Below, piece by piece: positions 34,813 to 44,225 of a stretch of 56,117 nucleotides of DNA; within the stretch, counting starts at the first letter, position 1; every line of letters starts with the position of its first letter. The position numbers were made by a program, and so were the translations under genes. The notes beneath the pieces are model-generated. The model did no database searches and was not told the DNA's origin. It saw nothing but the letters and a program-made list of their open reading frames with translations. Source of the DNA: Mycobacterium sp. 1274761.0 (lineage in GTDB: Bacteria > Actinomycetota > Actinomycetes > Mycobacteriales > Mycobacteriaceae); assembly GCF_001668615.1 (NCBI RefSeq), contig NZ_LZMC01000067.1, positions 1 to 56,117 on the forward strand. Reading direction: 5' to 3'.

Positions 34813-35319
34813 TTAATACGAGTTGTCGGATTTGCGACGCAGCGGCAGTGGGAGCAGGAACCAGAACGAAGCGAGAGCGACCAGCGTGGCGCCGCCGGCG
34901 ATCAGCGCACCGGTCCGTCCGATCACGGTGTCGAAAATGACAACGGCGACCCCGACGAGGGCCGCTCCGAGCAGGGCCAGGCCGGAGATGGCGAATGAAT
35001 GCGAGACAGAGACAATTGCATCCAAACGGTGCCGACGGAACAGGACCCGGTGCATGCCGACGGGTGCTACCAGCAATACGGTGGCGCCGATCGAACAGGC
35101 GACCGTCGCGAGGTAGACGACCCGCATGGTTCCGTCCAGCTGGGTGAATCGTTGTTGGAACGGCAGGGTCAACAGAAAGCCGGTGAGGAGTTGGACACCG
35201 GTCTGGGTGACCCTCAACTCCTGCAAAAGGCTGGACCAATTGCGGTCCAGCCGTTGAGCTTCCGTTTCGTCGCGGTCTGAATCCCACCGCTTCTGCGCGC
35301 CTGGATGCTCCATGTCCAC
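34813..35319 (-). CDS. DUF6328-family membrane protein
   Basis: A 168-residue protein with a charged N-terminal stretch of ~30 residues, then four helices. QTGVQLLTGFLLTLPFQQRF and APVGMHRVLFRRH are the family marks. Function unknown. GTG 35319 and ATG 35313 are both possible starts. It lies 36 bases before the DoxX gene on the same strand, so the two membrane proteins may be expressed together. Confidence 0.8.
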   Translation of the reverse strand: MDMEHPGAQKRWDSDRDETEAQRLDRNWSSLLQELRVTQTGVQLLTGFLLTLPFQQRFTQLDGTMRVVYLATVACSIGATVLLVAPVGMHRVLFRRHRLDAIVSVSHSFAISGLALLGAALVGVAVVIFDTVIGRTGALIAGGATLVALASFWFLLPLPLRRKSDNSY

Positions 35320-35367
35320 GACGGCATTGTGTCAGGGCGACCCCGGGTTCTGGCCCGATCAACGGTT

Positions 35368-35919
35368 TCAGCGCGCGGCGTAGCGCAGCAGCGCGATGCC
35401 CGAGCGGAACCCTCTGGGCGGTTCGACCAAGGACAACGACGACGTCGACACACCGTCGGGAAACAGGCGACGGCCGCGACCTTGCACAGCGGGATATACG
35501 AACAGCCGATACTCGTCGACCATCCCAGCTGCGATCAGCCAATGCGCGAGGGTGATACTGCCCGTGACGACGATGTCTTTTCCCGACGCAGCTTTCAGCT
35601 GCCGCACGCTGCTGACCAGGTCGCCGCGCACCACCGCCGAGTTCTGCCAGCCAGGGTCGGTCATCGTCGACGAGACCACGTATTTGGTCACACCATTGAG
35701 GTAGTCCGTGATGCCCGTGCGGTCGTCACGCTGGTGCGGCCAGTAACCCCGGAAGTCTTCGAAGGTCTGCCGGCCCAGGAGCAACGCGTCAGCCTCGGCG
35801 TCCTGCCGGTGCGACTCCTCGAGCAGGTCGTCGCTTTGGCACTGCGGGTCAAACCAGTCGTCGAGCATCTCGATCGACCCGTCGAGCGTGATGTTCTCGG
35901 TGATGACGAGCTTTCGCAT
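35368..35919 (-). CDS. Dihydrofolate reductase / RibD C-terminal-like reductase
   Basis: A 183-residue NADPH-type reductase: RKLVITENITLDGSIE at the N-terminus, DALLLGRQTFEDFRGYWP, KYVVSSTMTDPGWQNSAVV and KDIVVTGSITLAHWLIAAGMVDEYRLFVYPAVQGRGRRLFP. These are the RibD_C family signatures. Many stand-alone members have no known substrate and are not true folate reductases. Start ATG 35919; divergent from the xylulokinase gene. Confidence 0.87.
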   Translation of the reverse strand: MRKLVITENITLDGSIEMLDDWFDPQCQSDDLLEESHRQDAEADALLLGRQTFEDFRGYWPHQRDDRTGITDYLNGVTKYVVSSTMTDPGWQNSAVVRGDLVSSVRQLKAASGKDIVVTGSITLAHWLIAAGMVDEYRLFVYPAVQGRGRRLFPDGVSTSSLSLVEPPRGFRSGIALLRYAAR

Positions 35920-35981
35920 GTCGGTACTGACTCCGTGGCGCCGCCGAAGTCATCGCCGCGATTGGGAGTAGCTTCGCAAGA

Positions 35982-37382
35982 GTGACGCTCGTCGCCGGTA
36001 TCGACTCCTCAACGCAGTCGTGCAAGGTGCTCGTCTGTGACGCGGACTCCGGTGTGATCGAGCGGTCCGGCACCGCGCCCCATCCGGACGGCACCGAGGT
36101 GGATCCGCAGCTGTGGTGGGACGCTTTGCGCGCCGCCGCCGAAGCCGCAGGCGGGCTCGACGATGTCGCGGCTGTCGCGGTGGGCGCCCAGCAGCACGGC
36201 ATGGTGTGTCTCGACGAAGCGGGTGCCGTCGTCAGGAAAGCTCTGCTATGGAACGACACTCGCTCCGGCGCCGCAGCGGCCGAACTCGTCGGCGAGCTTG
36301 GCGGGGCAGCGCAGTGGGCGCAGAGCATCGGCGTAGTTCCCGTCGCGGCTATCACCGTCAGCAAGCTGCGCTGGCTTGCCGACTACGAACCCGACCTGGC
36401 CGCCGCGACCGCTGCGGTCTGCTTGCCCCATGACTGGCTGACGTGGCGGCTGAGCGGTTCGACCGATATCAGCGAGCTGCGCACCGACCGCAGCGACGCC
36501 AGTGGCACTGGGTATTTCTCTGCGCAGTCAAACAGGTATCACCACGACCTGCTCGAGCTGGCAATGCACGGCCGTCGTCCGGTCTTGCCGGCCGTGCTCG
36601 GCCCGCGTGACACCGCCGGGAGAACGCCGTCGGGCGTGGCACTCGGCCCGGGTGCGGGGGATAACGCCGCGGCGGCGCTAGGGCTCGGAGCGCAACCCGG
36701 AGACTGCATCGTCTCGCTCGGAACGTCCGCAGTGGTGAGCGCCGTCGGGCACACCGCACCCCACGACGCCGAGGGCATCGTGGCCGGCTTCGCCGACGCG
36801 ACGGGGCGTCAGCTGCCACTGGTCTGCACGCTCAACGGTGCGCCGGTGCTGGCGGCGCTGGCGACCATGCTCGGCGTGGACTACGACGAACTGGATCGGC
36901 TCGCGTTGTCGGCGCCACCGGGTGCCGGCGGCCTGACCCTCGTGCCGTACCTCGAGGGGGAGCGGTCGCCGAACCTACCGAACGCCGCCGGCGCCTTACA
37001 CGGCATGACCGCGCGCAATCTCACCCCGGCCAACATCGCGCGCGCCGGTGTCGAGGGGCTGCTCTGCTCGCTGTCGTACTGCCTGGACAAGATCGCGGCC
37101 CAAGATGTCGGCGTCGAGCGGATCATCCTGATCGGCGGCGGCGCGCGCTCGGAGGCGGTCCGTATCCTCGCACCGGCGATATTCGGTCGCCCGGTCGTGG
37201 TTCCGACACCGGGACAGTATGTGGCGCTTGGTGCGGCGCGGCAGGCGGCTTGGGTTCTGTCACAACACGATTCACCGCCGCAGTGGTCCTTCGGCATCAC
37301 GACGATGCATACCGCGGCTGCCACGCCCGAGGTTGTCGAACAGTATCGGCGGGCCCAGCCTCTGACTCTGGGACAGCGCTGA
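35982..37382 (+). CDS. xylB: Xylulokinase (FGGY family)
   Basis: ATP-dependent sugar kinase of 466 residues, slightly shorter than E. coli XylB. FGGY signatures: [17 protein letters not shown] at the start (phosphate 1), [63 protein letters not shown], and near the end [23 protein letters not shown]-xylulose is the likely substrate, but no xylose isomerase or transporter lies beside it, so other ketoses are possible. Start GTG 35982. Convergent with the LysR gene, 8 bases between. Confidence 0.9.
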   Translation: MTLVAGIDSSTQSCKVLVCDADSGVIERSGTAPHPDGTEVDPQLWWDALRAAAEAAGGLDDVAAVAVGAQQHGMVCLDEAGAVVRKALLWNDTRSGAAAAELVGELGGAAQWAQSIGVVPVAAITVSKLRWLADYEPDLAAATAAVCLPHDWLTWRLSGSTDISELRTDRSDASGTGYFSAQSNRYHHDLLELAMHGRRPVLPAVLGPRDTAGRTPSGVALGPGAGDNAAAALGLGAQPGDCIVSLGTSAVVSAVGHTAPHDAEGIVAGFADATGRQLPLVCTLNGAPVLAALATMLGVDYDELDRLALSAPPGAGGLTLVPYLEGERSPNLPNAAGALHGMTARNLTPANIARAGVEGLLCSLSYCLDKIAAQDVGVERIILIGGGARSEAVRILAPAIFGRPVVVPTPGQYVALGAARQAAWVLSQHDSPPQWSFGITTMHTAAATPEVVEQYRRAQPLTLGQR

Positions 37383-37390
37383 AGCCCCAC

Positions 37391-38296
37391 TCAGGCCGAC
37401 GGCCGTGGCCAATCCGGCCGCGGCCACCGCCCGCCCGGCGGTGGGCGCAGCCGGTCCAGAACCACGCGCAGAGGCGGCCACGTCGCCCGGCCGCGCCGGG
37501 TCACGGCGTAGGCAGTGAGCACGACTGTGGGATCCGCTAGCGGCAGCACCTTGACGCCGCGATGTGTCGGCCTGCTGACCGGTAAGAGGCCGACCCCGTA
37601 GCCGGAGTCGATCAGGTCCTCCACGAGATCCAGGCTTTCGATCTGGTGGGCGATCCGCGGAGCGAACCCCGCGAGTGCGGCCAGCGTTCGAACGGCGTCT
37701 TCGTCGGCAGTGTTGCGGGAGTTGACGATCCACGTGTGGTTCGCGTAGGCCGTGATGTCGGCGGGTCCGTCAGCCGGCACGGCCAGCCCCCAATCGACCG
37801 ACCATAGGGGGACGGCGTCCAGAACGACGCCGGGGGAGGCTGGGGCGAGGTTGTAGTCGTAGGTCAACGCGAGGTCGAGGTCGTCGTCGGTCAACAGTGC
37901 GAAGGCTTCGATCGGCTCGTGCTCACTGATCACGAACTCCACCTCTGGATAGCGCGTCGCGAGGTCGGCGACGACGGGCAGAAGGGACAATCGGATACCG
38001 GTGGCGAATCCGCCGACTCGCACGGTTCCCGCGGGTTCGGCGTCCGGGTCGAGATCCAGCCGGGCGCTTTCGACCGCCGCCAAGATGGTGACGGCATGAT
38101 CCGCCAGACGTTGTCCGGCCGGCGTCAACCGCACCCGCCTGCCCACGGGTTCTATCAACTGGGCGCCGGTATCCCTTGCGAGAGCGGCGATCTGCTGTGA
38201 CACCGTGGATGTGGTGAGGTGGTGAACATCGGCGACGGCACGCATGGACCCCAACCGTGACAGGGCCAAAAGAATCTGCAGTCGCCGGGTGTCCAT
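37391..38296 (-). CDS. LysR-family transcriptional regulator
   Basis: A 301-residue regulator: winged helix at residues ~1-60 (RLQILLALSRLGSMRAVADV, TTSTVSQQIAALARDTG) and a periplasmic-binding-like effector domain (GTVRVGGFATGIRLSLLPVV). It follows a SnoaL-like gene on the same strand by 2 bases and would therefore be transcribed from the divergent promoter shared with the exporter at 38796, which carries a LysR-type box. The effector is unknown. Confidence 0.9.
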   Translation of the reverse strand: MDTRRLQILLALSRLGSMRAVADVHHLTTSTVSQQIAALARDTGAQLIEPVGRRVRLTPAGQRLADHAVTILAAVESARLDLDPDAEPAGTVRVGGFATGIRLSLLPVVADLATRYPEVEFVISEHEPIEAFALLTDDDLDLALTYDYNLAPASPGVVLDAVPLWSVDWGLAVPADGPADITAYANHTWIVNSRNTADEDAVRTLAALAGFAPRIAHQIESLDLVEDLIDSGYGVGLLPVSRPTHRGVKVLPLADPTVVLTAYAVTRRGRATWPPLRVVLDRLRPPPGGRWPRPDWPRPSA

Positions 38297-38298
38297 GG

Positions 38299-38730
38299 TT
38301 ACCGCATCAGGCTCTCGGGCGAGAAACCGTCGGCGATCGCCTGGCGTGAGGCGAACAGCCAGCGGTCCTCGACGGGTACCAGGACGTCGCGGTAGCGGCC
38401 CCAGTGGTCCACTCCGATGTTGGTGAGCGCGAGAAAGTAACTACTCACCTCGACGCGGTCGCGCGTCACCAACGCGAAGCGCATGCTCGAAACATGGTGG
38501 CGCACATGGGTCAACGGCACCGGGTTCTCGGCGAAGCGCGACACCTGTGCGTTCAGACCCGCCGCGATGGCCGCTGGCCCCACCATGGGTTCTCCGCCGG
38601 TAAAGGACAACCTCCCCTTCGGCGCGAAGCAAGCGGCGACGTCATCGATCCGGTTGCGGTCGGTTCCTGCGGTGTAGTCGGCCAACGTCTGACGCACCGA
38701 TTCGCGAATGGCCAGTTCCCAAGTCTCCAT
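38299..38730 (-). CDS. SnoaL-like / NTF2-fold protein
   Basis: A protein of 143 residues with an NTF2-like cone fold: METWELAIRESVRQTLADYTAGTDR at the start, DDVAACFAPKGRLSFTGGEPMVG, THVRHHVSSMRFALVTRDRVEVSSYFLALTN and a closing strand. Such proteins include ketosteroid-isomerase-like enzymes, small hydratases and ring-hydroxylase small subunits; no catalytic residue can be named with confidence. ATG 38730 is preferred, since the alternative GTG 38745 lies inside the LysR-type palindrome. Confidence 0.75.
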   Translation of the reverse strand: METWELAIRESVRQTLADYTAGTDRNRIDDVAACFAPKGRLSFTGGEPMVGPAAIAAGLNAQVSRFAENPVPLTHVRHHVSSMRFALVTRDRVEVSSYFLALTNIGVDHWGRYRDVLVPVEDRWLFASRQAIADGFSPESLMR

Positions 38731-38740
38731 CGCTCTAATG

Positions 38741-38755
38741 TTCACGATTCCTGAA
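38741..38755. promoter_or_regulatory. LysR-type box (T-N11-A palindrome)
   Basis: TTCACGATTCCTGAA is a 15-bp palindrome with one mismatched pair (TTCAxGA-T-TCxTGAA) and contains the T-N11-A core of LysR sites. It lies between the divergent SnoaL/LysR genes and the exporter gene, 40 bases before the latter. Confidence 0.55.
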
Positions 38756-38795
38756 CGATATGTCCAGCAAAATCACGTGGACGTGAACAATCGGC

Positions 38796-39683
38796 GTGCC
38801 GTTCAATGCAAACGTGGTCGACAACCAGGCCCGCACCGGCGCCTTCATGGCAATGGGTTCGATGCTGTGCGTGCAGCTCGGACTGGCGATCGCAGTCACG
38901 CTGATCGACCGGATCGGCGTCGAGGGCGCGGCGTGGTTGCGGCTGGCCTGGGCCGGCGTCCTGATACTCGTGATTGTCCGGCCGCGCCGCGAGGCGTTCA
39001 CCCGCTCCACCTTCGCGGGATGTGTGGCGTTGGGTGTCGTCACCGCCGCCATCACGATGCTGTTCATGGCCGCGGTGGATCGAATTCCGTTGGGCGCGGC
39101 CAGCGCGCTGGAGTTCTTGGGCCCCCTCGGGGTCGCCATCGCGCACGGAACGGGACGCACGCGCCTGCTGTGGCCCGGCCTTGCGGGTATCGGCGTGGTT
39201 CTGCTCACGCAGCCGTGGCAGGGCGCCGTCGACGTGCTCGGGGTGCTGTTCGCGCTCGCAGCGGCCGGGTGCTGGGCCGGTTACATCCTGCTCACCCAAC
39301 GCGTGGGGGACGAGGTGGCGGGCATCAACGGCCTGGCGGTGTCGATGCCGGTCGCGGCCGTCGTCGCGACGATCGTGGTCGGACCGAGCGTCTTACCGCG
39401 CATGACCCCTGAGATCCTGGTGGTCGGAGCCGGCTTGGCCATGCTGCTGCCGGTCGTGCCGTTCGCGTTGGAGATGCTCGCGCTACGCCGTCTCACCGCA
39501 GCGGCGTTCGGCACGTTGATGGCGCTCGAGCCCGCGTTCGCGATGCTGGTCGGCCTCGTCATCCTGCACCAGGTGCCCGGCGCAGGCGGCGTGATCGGCA
39601 TTTGTCTGGTGGTGGTTGCAGGCATCGGCGCTGCGCGCACCGGTGCGCGACAGCCCACGCCGGTGCCCGCCGAGGTTGGTTGA
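38796..39683 (+). CDS. EamA-family exporter (RhtA-like)
   Basis: A 295-residue membrane protein with about ten helices. [31 protein letters not shown] and [32 protein letters not shown] closely resemble the threonine/homoserine exporter RhtA group. Start GTG 38796. It is divergent from the SnoaL-LysR pair with a LysR-type box between, so the LysR protein probably controls it. The exported compound is unknown; an amino acid or purine-type metabolite is plausible. Confidence 0.87.
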   Translation: MPFNANVVDNQARTGAFMAMGSMLCVQLGLAIAVTLIDRIGVEGAAWLRLAWAGVLILVIVRPRREAFTRSTFAGCVALGVVTAAITMLFMAAVDRIPLGAASALEFLGPLGVAIAHGTGRTRLLWPGLAGIGVVLLTQPWQGAVDVLGVLFALAAAGCWAGYILLTQRVGDEVAGINGLAVSMPVAAVVATIVVGPSVLPRMTPEILVVGAGLAMLLPVVPFALEMLALRRLTAAAFGTLMALEPAFAMLVGLVILHQVPGAGGVIGICLVVVAGIGAARTGARQPTPVPAEVG

Positions 39684-39757
39684 CGCTGACCACCCGTCGA
39701 GATCGTTGATTGGCGAAAACCACAGCCATCATGCAGATCGCGATGGCCGGCCAGACG

Positions 39758-40621
39758 TTAAGAGACGTCGATCCGCTTGCGGCGGTACAGCGTTCCGATC
39801 GCCAGCAGGACCAGGCTGATCACCAGGATCGCGGTCGCCAGCACATTGATCTGCGGCGGCACCGCGGCCTTGACCGCCGCATTGACATACAGCGGATAGG
39901 TGACAGTCGAGCCGCTGACGAAATAGGTGATGATGAAGTCGTCGAGTGACAGCGCGAACGACAGCATCGCCGCGGCGACAATCCCCGGAAGGATCAGCGG
40001 CAGAGTCACTTTGAAGAAGGTGCGGGTGGGGCTGGCGCCAAGATCCATCGAGGCGTCCTCGAGCGTCCAGTCAAATCCGCGGACGCGGGCGCGCACGGTC
40101 ATGGCGATGAAGCTGATCTCGAACGCGACGTGGGCGATCAGAATGGTCGTGTAGCCAGTCGCCCAACCAAGATCGAGAAACAGCGTCAACAACGCTGCAC
40201 CCATGACGACTTCGGGAGCCGTCAGCGGAATCACGAGGAACGTGTCGACCGCCGTTTGACCGCGGAAGCGTTGCCGCACAAGCGCTATCGCCACCAGTGT
40301 TCCGAGCACGAGCGCGATCGCGGTAGAGACGGCCGCGACATTCAGGGAGAGTTTCAGAGCGTCGGTCAGGGCCGGGTACTTGAACGGATCGGCCCAGTTC
40401 TTCAGCGTGAAACCCTGCCACGAATAGTTGAACTTGCCCTTGGGATCATTGAACGAGAACAGGATGATCACGAAGATCGGCAGGAACAGGTACAGCAGCA
40501 CCAACCCCGCGACGATCCGCAGAATCAGATCGCCCCACTTCGGGCTGCCCTTGACGATCTTGGGTGGACGGCCGGCCCGATCGGTTGCGGATGCGACGGC
40601 CGCGCCTGCCTGCGTTGTCAT
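39758..40621 (-). CDS. Spermidine/putrescine-type ABC transporter permease (PotC-like)
   Basis: Inner-membrane subunit of 287 residues with six helices after a ~30-residue cytoplasmic tail. LYLFLPIFVIILFSFND is the typical first helix, and DWTLEDASMDLGASPTRTFFKVTLPLILPGI is the ATPase-contact loop. The last helix ends in RRKRIDVS. The ATG at 40621 overlaps the end of the PotB-like gene. Last gene of the polyamine-type operon. Confidence 0.9.
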   Translation of the reverse strand: MTTQAGAAVASATDRAGRPPKIVKGSPKWGDLILRIVAGLVLLYLFLPIFVIILFSFNDPKGKFNYSWQGFTLKNWADPFKYPALTDALKLSLNVAAVSTAIALVLGTLVAIALVRQRFRGQTAVDTFLVIPLTAPEVVMGAALLTLFLDLGWATGYTTILIAHVAFEISFIAMTVRARVRGFDWTLEDASMDLGASPTRTFFKVTLPLILPGIVAAAMLSFALSLDDFIITYFVSGSTVTYPLYVNAAVKAAVPPQINVLATAILVISLVLLAIGTLYRRKRIDVS

Positions 40622-41493
40622 ACCAGCTCCTCGGTGCCCAGTGCCCTCGTATAGAGCAGCACGCCGACGAGAATGACGATCATCAGCACCATGGACAACG
40701 CAGCGGCGGCGGGGTAGTCCTTGACCACCAGGAACTGCTTCTGGATGACGTTGCCGATCATGGTGGTCTGCGTACTACCCAGATAATCGGCGTTGATGAA
40801 GTCGCCGACGGCGGGAATGAACACCAGCATGCTGCCCGCCAACACGCCCGGCATCGCCAGCGGCAGAATCACTTTCCGCAATGCACGGATGTTCGACGAG
40901 TACAGGTCCTTGGACGCCTCGATCAGCCGCGGGTCGATCTTCTCCAGGCTGACATACAGCGGCAGGATCATGAAAATGATCCAGTTGTAGGTCAGCCCTC
41001 CGATCACCGCCCAACTTGTCGACAGCAGTCGGCCTTCGTCGGGAAGCAACCCGATGCTGCCGAGCGCATCGACCACCCAACCGTCATCGGCCAGAATGGT
41101 TTTCCAGGCGATCGTGCGGATCAGGAACGTGACGAAGAACGGCAGGATCACCAGGCCCAACAGCAGGTTCTTGAACCGGCCCGCCTTGGACGCAATCACA
41201 TACGCCAGCGGAAACGCCAGCACCAGACACAGCACCGTCGCCACCGCCGCGTAGGTGAACGACCGGATGATCTGGTCGCGGTAATGCTCGAAGGCCTCGA
41301 GATAGTTCGCGAAGTCCCACGAGAACGTCAGCGTCGGAAGGTATATCGAGCCGCCCGTCGACGACAACGAGGTGCGCGCCAACGTGACAAAGGGCACCAC
41401 GAAGAAGATCCCGAGATACAGCAGCGCAGGCAAGATCATCAGGTACGGAGCGATCTTGCTGCGCTGCCGACTACTCGAGGCCACGCCTGCCAC
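40618..41493 (-). CDS. Spermidine/putrescine-type ABC transporter permease (PotB-like)
   Basis: First permease, 291 residues, six helices, with PYLMILPALLYLGIFFVVPFVTL as first helix and IEASKDLYSSNIRALRKVILPLAMPG as the ATPase-contact loop; GDFINADYLGSTQTTMIGNVI is a PotB-like stretch. Its stop overlaps the PotC start by four bases. A 59-base spacer with a repeat hairpin separates it from the binding-protein gene. Confidence 0.9.
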   Translation of the reverse strand: MAGVASSSRQRSKIAPYLMILPALLYLGIFFVVPFVTLARTSLSSTGGSIYLPTLTFSWDFANYLEAFEHYRDQIIRSFTYAAVATVLCLVLAFPLAYVIASKAGRFKNLLLGLVILPFFVTFLIRTIAWKTILADDGWVVDALGSIGLLPDEGRLLSTSWAVIGGLTYNWIIFMILPLYVSLEKIDPRLIEASKDLYSSNIRALRKVILPLAMPGVLAGSMLVFIPAVGDFINADYLGSTQTTMIGNVIQKQFLVVKDYPAAAALSMVLMIVILVGVLLYTRALGTEELV

Positions 41494-41500
41494 TTATGCT

Positions 41501-41534
41501 CTCCCCCTACCCTCCGGGTGGGAGGTGCCCCCAC
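41501..41534. repeat. Intercistronic GC-rich hairpin repeat in the polyamine-type operon
   Basis: CCTACCC (41506-41512) and GGGTGGG (41516-41522) form a 7-bp stem with one G-U pair and a 3-base loop, followed by AGGTGCCCCCAC. The sequence looks like a short dispersed repeat I remember between mycobacterial genes (GTGGGGGCACCTCCC on the other strand). It may stabilise or partly end the mRNA between the binding-protein and permease genes. Confidence 0.5.
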
Positions 41535-41552
41535 GCGTCCGCATTGCCATCT

Positions 41553-42719
41553 TCAGCCGCCGGTGACCGCAGCGTAGAGATTGTTGAACTCCTGGGTCTG
41601 CTCGTCGGTCAGCGGCGCCCACGACTTCAGCCGCTTGGTGTCTGCGTCAGGTGGAACGATCAACGGGTTCTTGGCCAACGCGGGGTCGATCTTGTCGAGT
41701 TCCTCGTTCATATCCGACAGCACCGGCACGTACTGAACGAAGGCCACCAGCTTGGCGTAGTTGGCCCGGTCGTAGACGTAGTTGATCCAGGCCTCGGCGC
41801 CCGCCTGATTCTGCGTCGTGTACGGAATGGTCATCGTGTCGATGAACCAGTCGCCGCCGGACTCCGGGATGACGAAGTGCAGATCCGGGTTGTCGGCCTG
41901 CAACTGCACGACATCGCCCGAATATGCCTGTGCGACAGCGATATTGCCTGCGGCCAGGTCGTCGGCGTAGTCGTTGCCGGTGAACCGGCGAATCTGTCCT
42001 TTTTCCTTCTGCTCACGCACCAAGTCGACGGCCTTGCGCACCCCTTCGGTGGTGGGTTCCTCGATCGAGCTGCCTTGCGACTGCATGATCATGCCGAGGC
42101 CGTCCTGGGTATCGGAAAACAGGCTCACGCGGCCCTTGAACACCGGATCCCAAAGGTCGTCAATCGTTTTGATGTCACGTCCCGTGGCGGCCTTGTTGTA
42201 GGCCAGGCCAACCATTCCCGTCATGTACGGCGCGGTGACCTTGCGGCTCGGGTCGACCTTCGTGTTCAACAGGTCGGCGCGCAGGTTCTTCTTGTTCGGC
42301 CAATGCGCTTCACGGATTTCGTTCAGCCAGCCGAGCTGGGCGATGCGGGCCGCCATGAACTGCGTTGGCACCACGAGGTCGGCGCCGATGTCCTGCTTGC
42401 GTGACAGCGGCTCCTTGACCTTGGCGAACCACTGCTCGTTGTCGTTGAAGTCTTCCTTGTAGTCGACGGTGAGACCCGTGGCGGTCTGGAACGCCGCCAC
42501 GAAGCCGTCGGCCATGTACAGCGGCCAGTTCGAGACCCGCAGCTCACCCGTGGCGGGCGCGCCGTCATCCGGCGGGGCGGACGCTGACGGGGAATTGCCG
42601 CCGCCCTTGTCGGATCCGCACGCCGCGAGGAACGACGGGCCGAGGATCGCCGCCGCAGCGGCAGCAGCGCTGCCACCGATGAAGCGTCGACGGCTGGTGC
42701 GGTGGATCTCGTGGGGCAT
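41553..42719 (-). CDS. Spermidine/putrescine-type ABC transporter binding protein (PotD-like)
   Basis: A 388-residue exported binding protein. A twin-arginine signal (SRRRFIGG) and lipobox-like LAAC at the end of the signal suggest a Tat-exported lipoprotein. The mature domain resembles PotD/PotF: LRVSNWPLYM near residue 55, YKEDFNDNEQWFAKVKEPL, GADLVVPTQFMAARIAQLGWL, and YTTQNQAGAEAWINYVYD. ATG 42719 fits the Tat signal and has AAAGG upstream. It feeds the two permeases downstream; a polyamine is the family expectation, not proven. Confidence 0.9.
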   Translation of the reverse strand: MPHEIHRTSRRRFIGGSAAAAAAAILGPSFLAACGSDKGGGNSPSASAPPDDGAPATGELRVSNWPLYMADGFVAAFQTATGLTVDYKEDFNDNEQWFAKVKEPLSRKQDIGADLVVPTQFMAARIAQLGWLNEIREAHWPNKKNLRADLLNTKVDPSRKVTAPYMTGMVGLAYNKAATGRDIKTIDDLWDPVFKGRVSLFSDTQDGLGMIMQSQGSSIEEPTTEGVRKAVDLVREQKEKGQIRRFTGNDYADDLAAGNIAVAQAYSGDVVQLQADNPDLHFVIPESGGDWFIDTMTIPYTTQNQAGAEAWINYVYDRANYAKLVAFVQYVPVLSDMNEELDKIDPALAKNPLIVPPDADTKRLKSWAPLTDEQTQEFNNLYAAVTGG

Positions 42720-42774
42720 AGCGGGGCGCCTTTCGTGGTTCCTCGGGAAGGGGACAGGTCGAACGCGAGAAACG

Positions 42775-43983
42775 CTACGAGTCGTCGAGCATCTCCTCGA
42801 GGTCTTCGGTGGTGGGTATGTCGGCCGCCGGCAACACCAACGACGCCTCGGGTGCCCAGCTGACGTGGACCGGGTCACCGGGCCGCAGCAGAGGGAGGTC
42901 CTGCTCGGGGCCGACGTGCGCGATGATCGCCGAGTCGTCGGGCGCGGCCAGCGACAGTCGCACGACCGGCCCCTGGAAGGTGAGGTCGGTGACCGTGGCG
43001 GGGACGGTCGCCACGTCGCCGGTCGGCGGATCCATCGACACCCGCACCCGCTCGGGACGGATCATCAGCGTGGCGTGGCCGCCGGGCTCGATCGTGGTCT
43101 CGCCGGGCCTGGCCCTCAACGAGGTGCCCAGCACCTCAACCTCGACGAAATCGCGGTTGGCGCGGCCGGCCTGCCGACCCGCCCAGAGGTTGGCCTGGCC
43201 GATGAAGCTCGCGACGAAAACCGTTGCGGGCCGGTCGTAAATCTCGGTCGGCGAACCGATCTGGTCGACGTTGCCTGCGTTCATCACCGCGATGCGGTCA
43301 CTCATCGTGAGCGCTTCCTCCTGATCGTGCGTCACGTAGACGAACGTGATGCCGACCTCGCGCTGGATGCGCTTGAGCTCGAACTGCATGACCTGCCGCA
43401 GCTTGAGATCGAGGGCGCCCAGCGGCTCGTCGAGCAGCAGCGCGCTGGGGTAGTTCACCAACGCGCGGGCCAGAGCCACCCGCTGCTGCTGCCCACCGGA
43501 CAACTGCCCCGGTTTGCGGGTGGCGAAATCGGTGAGCCGCACGATCTCGAGCAATTCGTCGACGCGCCGCTTGACCTCTGCTCGATCTATTTTGGCGGAC
43601 TTCATCCGCGAGCGCGGCCCGTAGGCGACGTTGTCCCACACCGTCATATGGGGAAACAGCGCATAGTGCTGGAAGACCGTGTTGACGTTGCGTTTGTGCG
43701 GCGGCACCCGCGAGACGTCCTTACCCTCGAGGCGGATGGCTCCCTCGGACGGCGTCTCGAAACCGGCGATCATCCGCAGCGTGGTGGTTTTCCCGCAACC
43801 CGAAGGGCCCAGCAGCGAGAAGAACTCGCCGGATCCGATGGAGAAGTCCGCTTCGTTGACGGCCACGTAGTCCGAGAAACGCTTTGTAACATTGTCAATC
43901 TCGATGACCGGGCTGCCTGCGGGGCGTGCGGCCCGGTCGCGTCCCGTCGTCTGATCGGCGTCGGTGGTGTGTGTCCCGGTCAG
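42775..43983 (-). CDS. Spermidine/putrescine-type ABC transporter ATP-binding protein (PotA-like)
   Basis: ATPase with Walker [18 protein letters not shown]-loop [12 protein letters not shown], signature [15 protein letters not shown], Walker [12 protein letters not shown] and His in VTHDQEEAL. The C-terminal ~120 residues form a TOBE-type domain ([26 protein letters not shown]). The start is uncertain: no ATG or GTG is available. CTG 43983 has AGGAAGG 7 bases upstream and is used here, giving 402 residues; TTG 44061 would extend the protein by 26 residues without a ribosome site. First gene of the operon PotA-PotD-PotB-PotC. Confidence 0.88.
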   Translation of the reverse strand: MTGTHTTDADQTTGRDRAARPAGSPVIEIDNVTKRFSDYVAVNEADFSIGSGEFFSLLGPSGCGKTTTLRMIAGFETPSEGAIRLEGKDVSRVPPHKRNVNTVFQHYALFPHMTVWDNVAYGPRSRMKSAKIDRAEVKRRVDELLEIVRLTDFATRKPGQLSGGQQQRVALARALVNYPSALLLDEPLGALDLKLRQVMQFELKRIQREVGITFVYVTHDQEEALTMSDRIAVMNAGNVDQIGSPTEIYDRPATVFVASFIGQANLWAGRQAGRANRDFVEVEVLGTSLRARPGETTIEPGGHATLMIRPERVRVSMDPPTGDVATVPATVTDLTFQGPVVRLSLAAPDDSAIIAHVGPEQDLPLLRPGDPVHVSWAPEASLVLPAADIPTTEDLEEMLDDS

Positions 43984-44225
43984 GTCGGATCCTTCCTGAG
44001 CCCCCGTGGCTTTCGGGTAAACAATCGCGGATTCCGTCGACCTTCGCAAGCGATTCCGCAACGAATTTACATTCCGACAATGGAATCCCTCGCCGAAGTT
44101 TTGTCTACGACGCCGATTTCGCGGGAGAGATCCGACAGCCGGTCACCGGGCCAGACAGCCGTGCGGCGCCGGGCCGAGGTGTCAGTTTAGTTTCGCCGCG
44201 GGGCCGTCGGGGGTACGTGGACGTC

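Noticed and set aside
39739..39755. TGGCCGGCCA palindrome between the exporter and PotC-like gene ends
   Set aside because: A short GC palindrome expected by chance in this base composition, and not near a gene start.
41490..41552. Full intrinsic terminator inside the polyamine-type operon
   Set aside because: The hairpin is not followed by a T-tract on the transcribed strand, so it is treated as a repeat or mRNA-processing element.
42469..44190. 573-codon + strand frame opposite the PotA/PotD-like genes
   Set aside because: Shadow frame; runs through two unrelated genes and has no recognisable domain.
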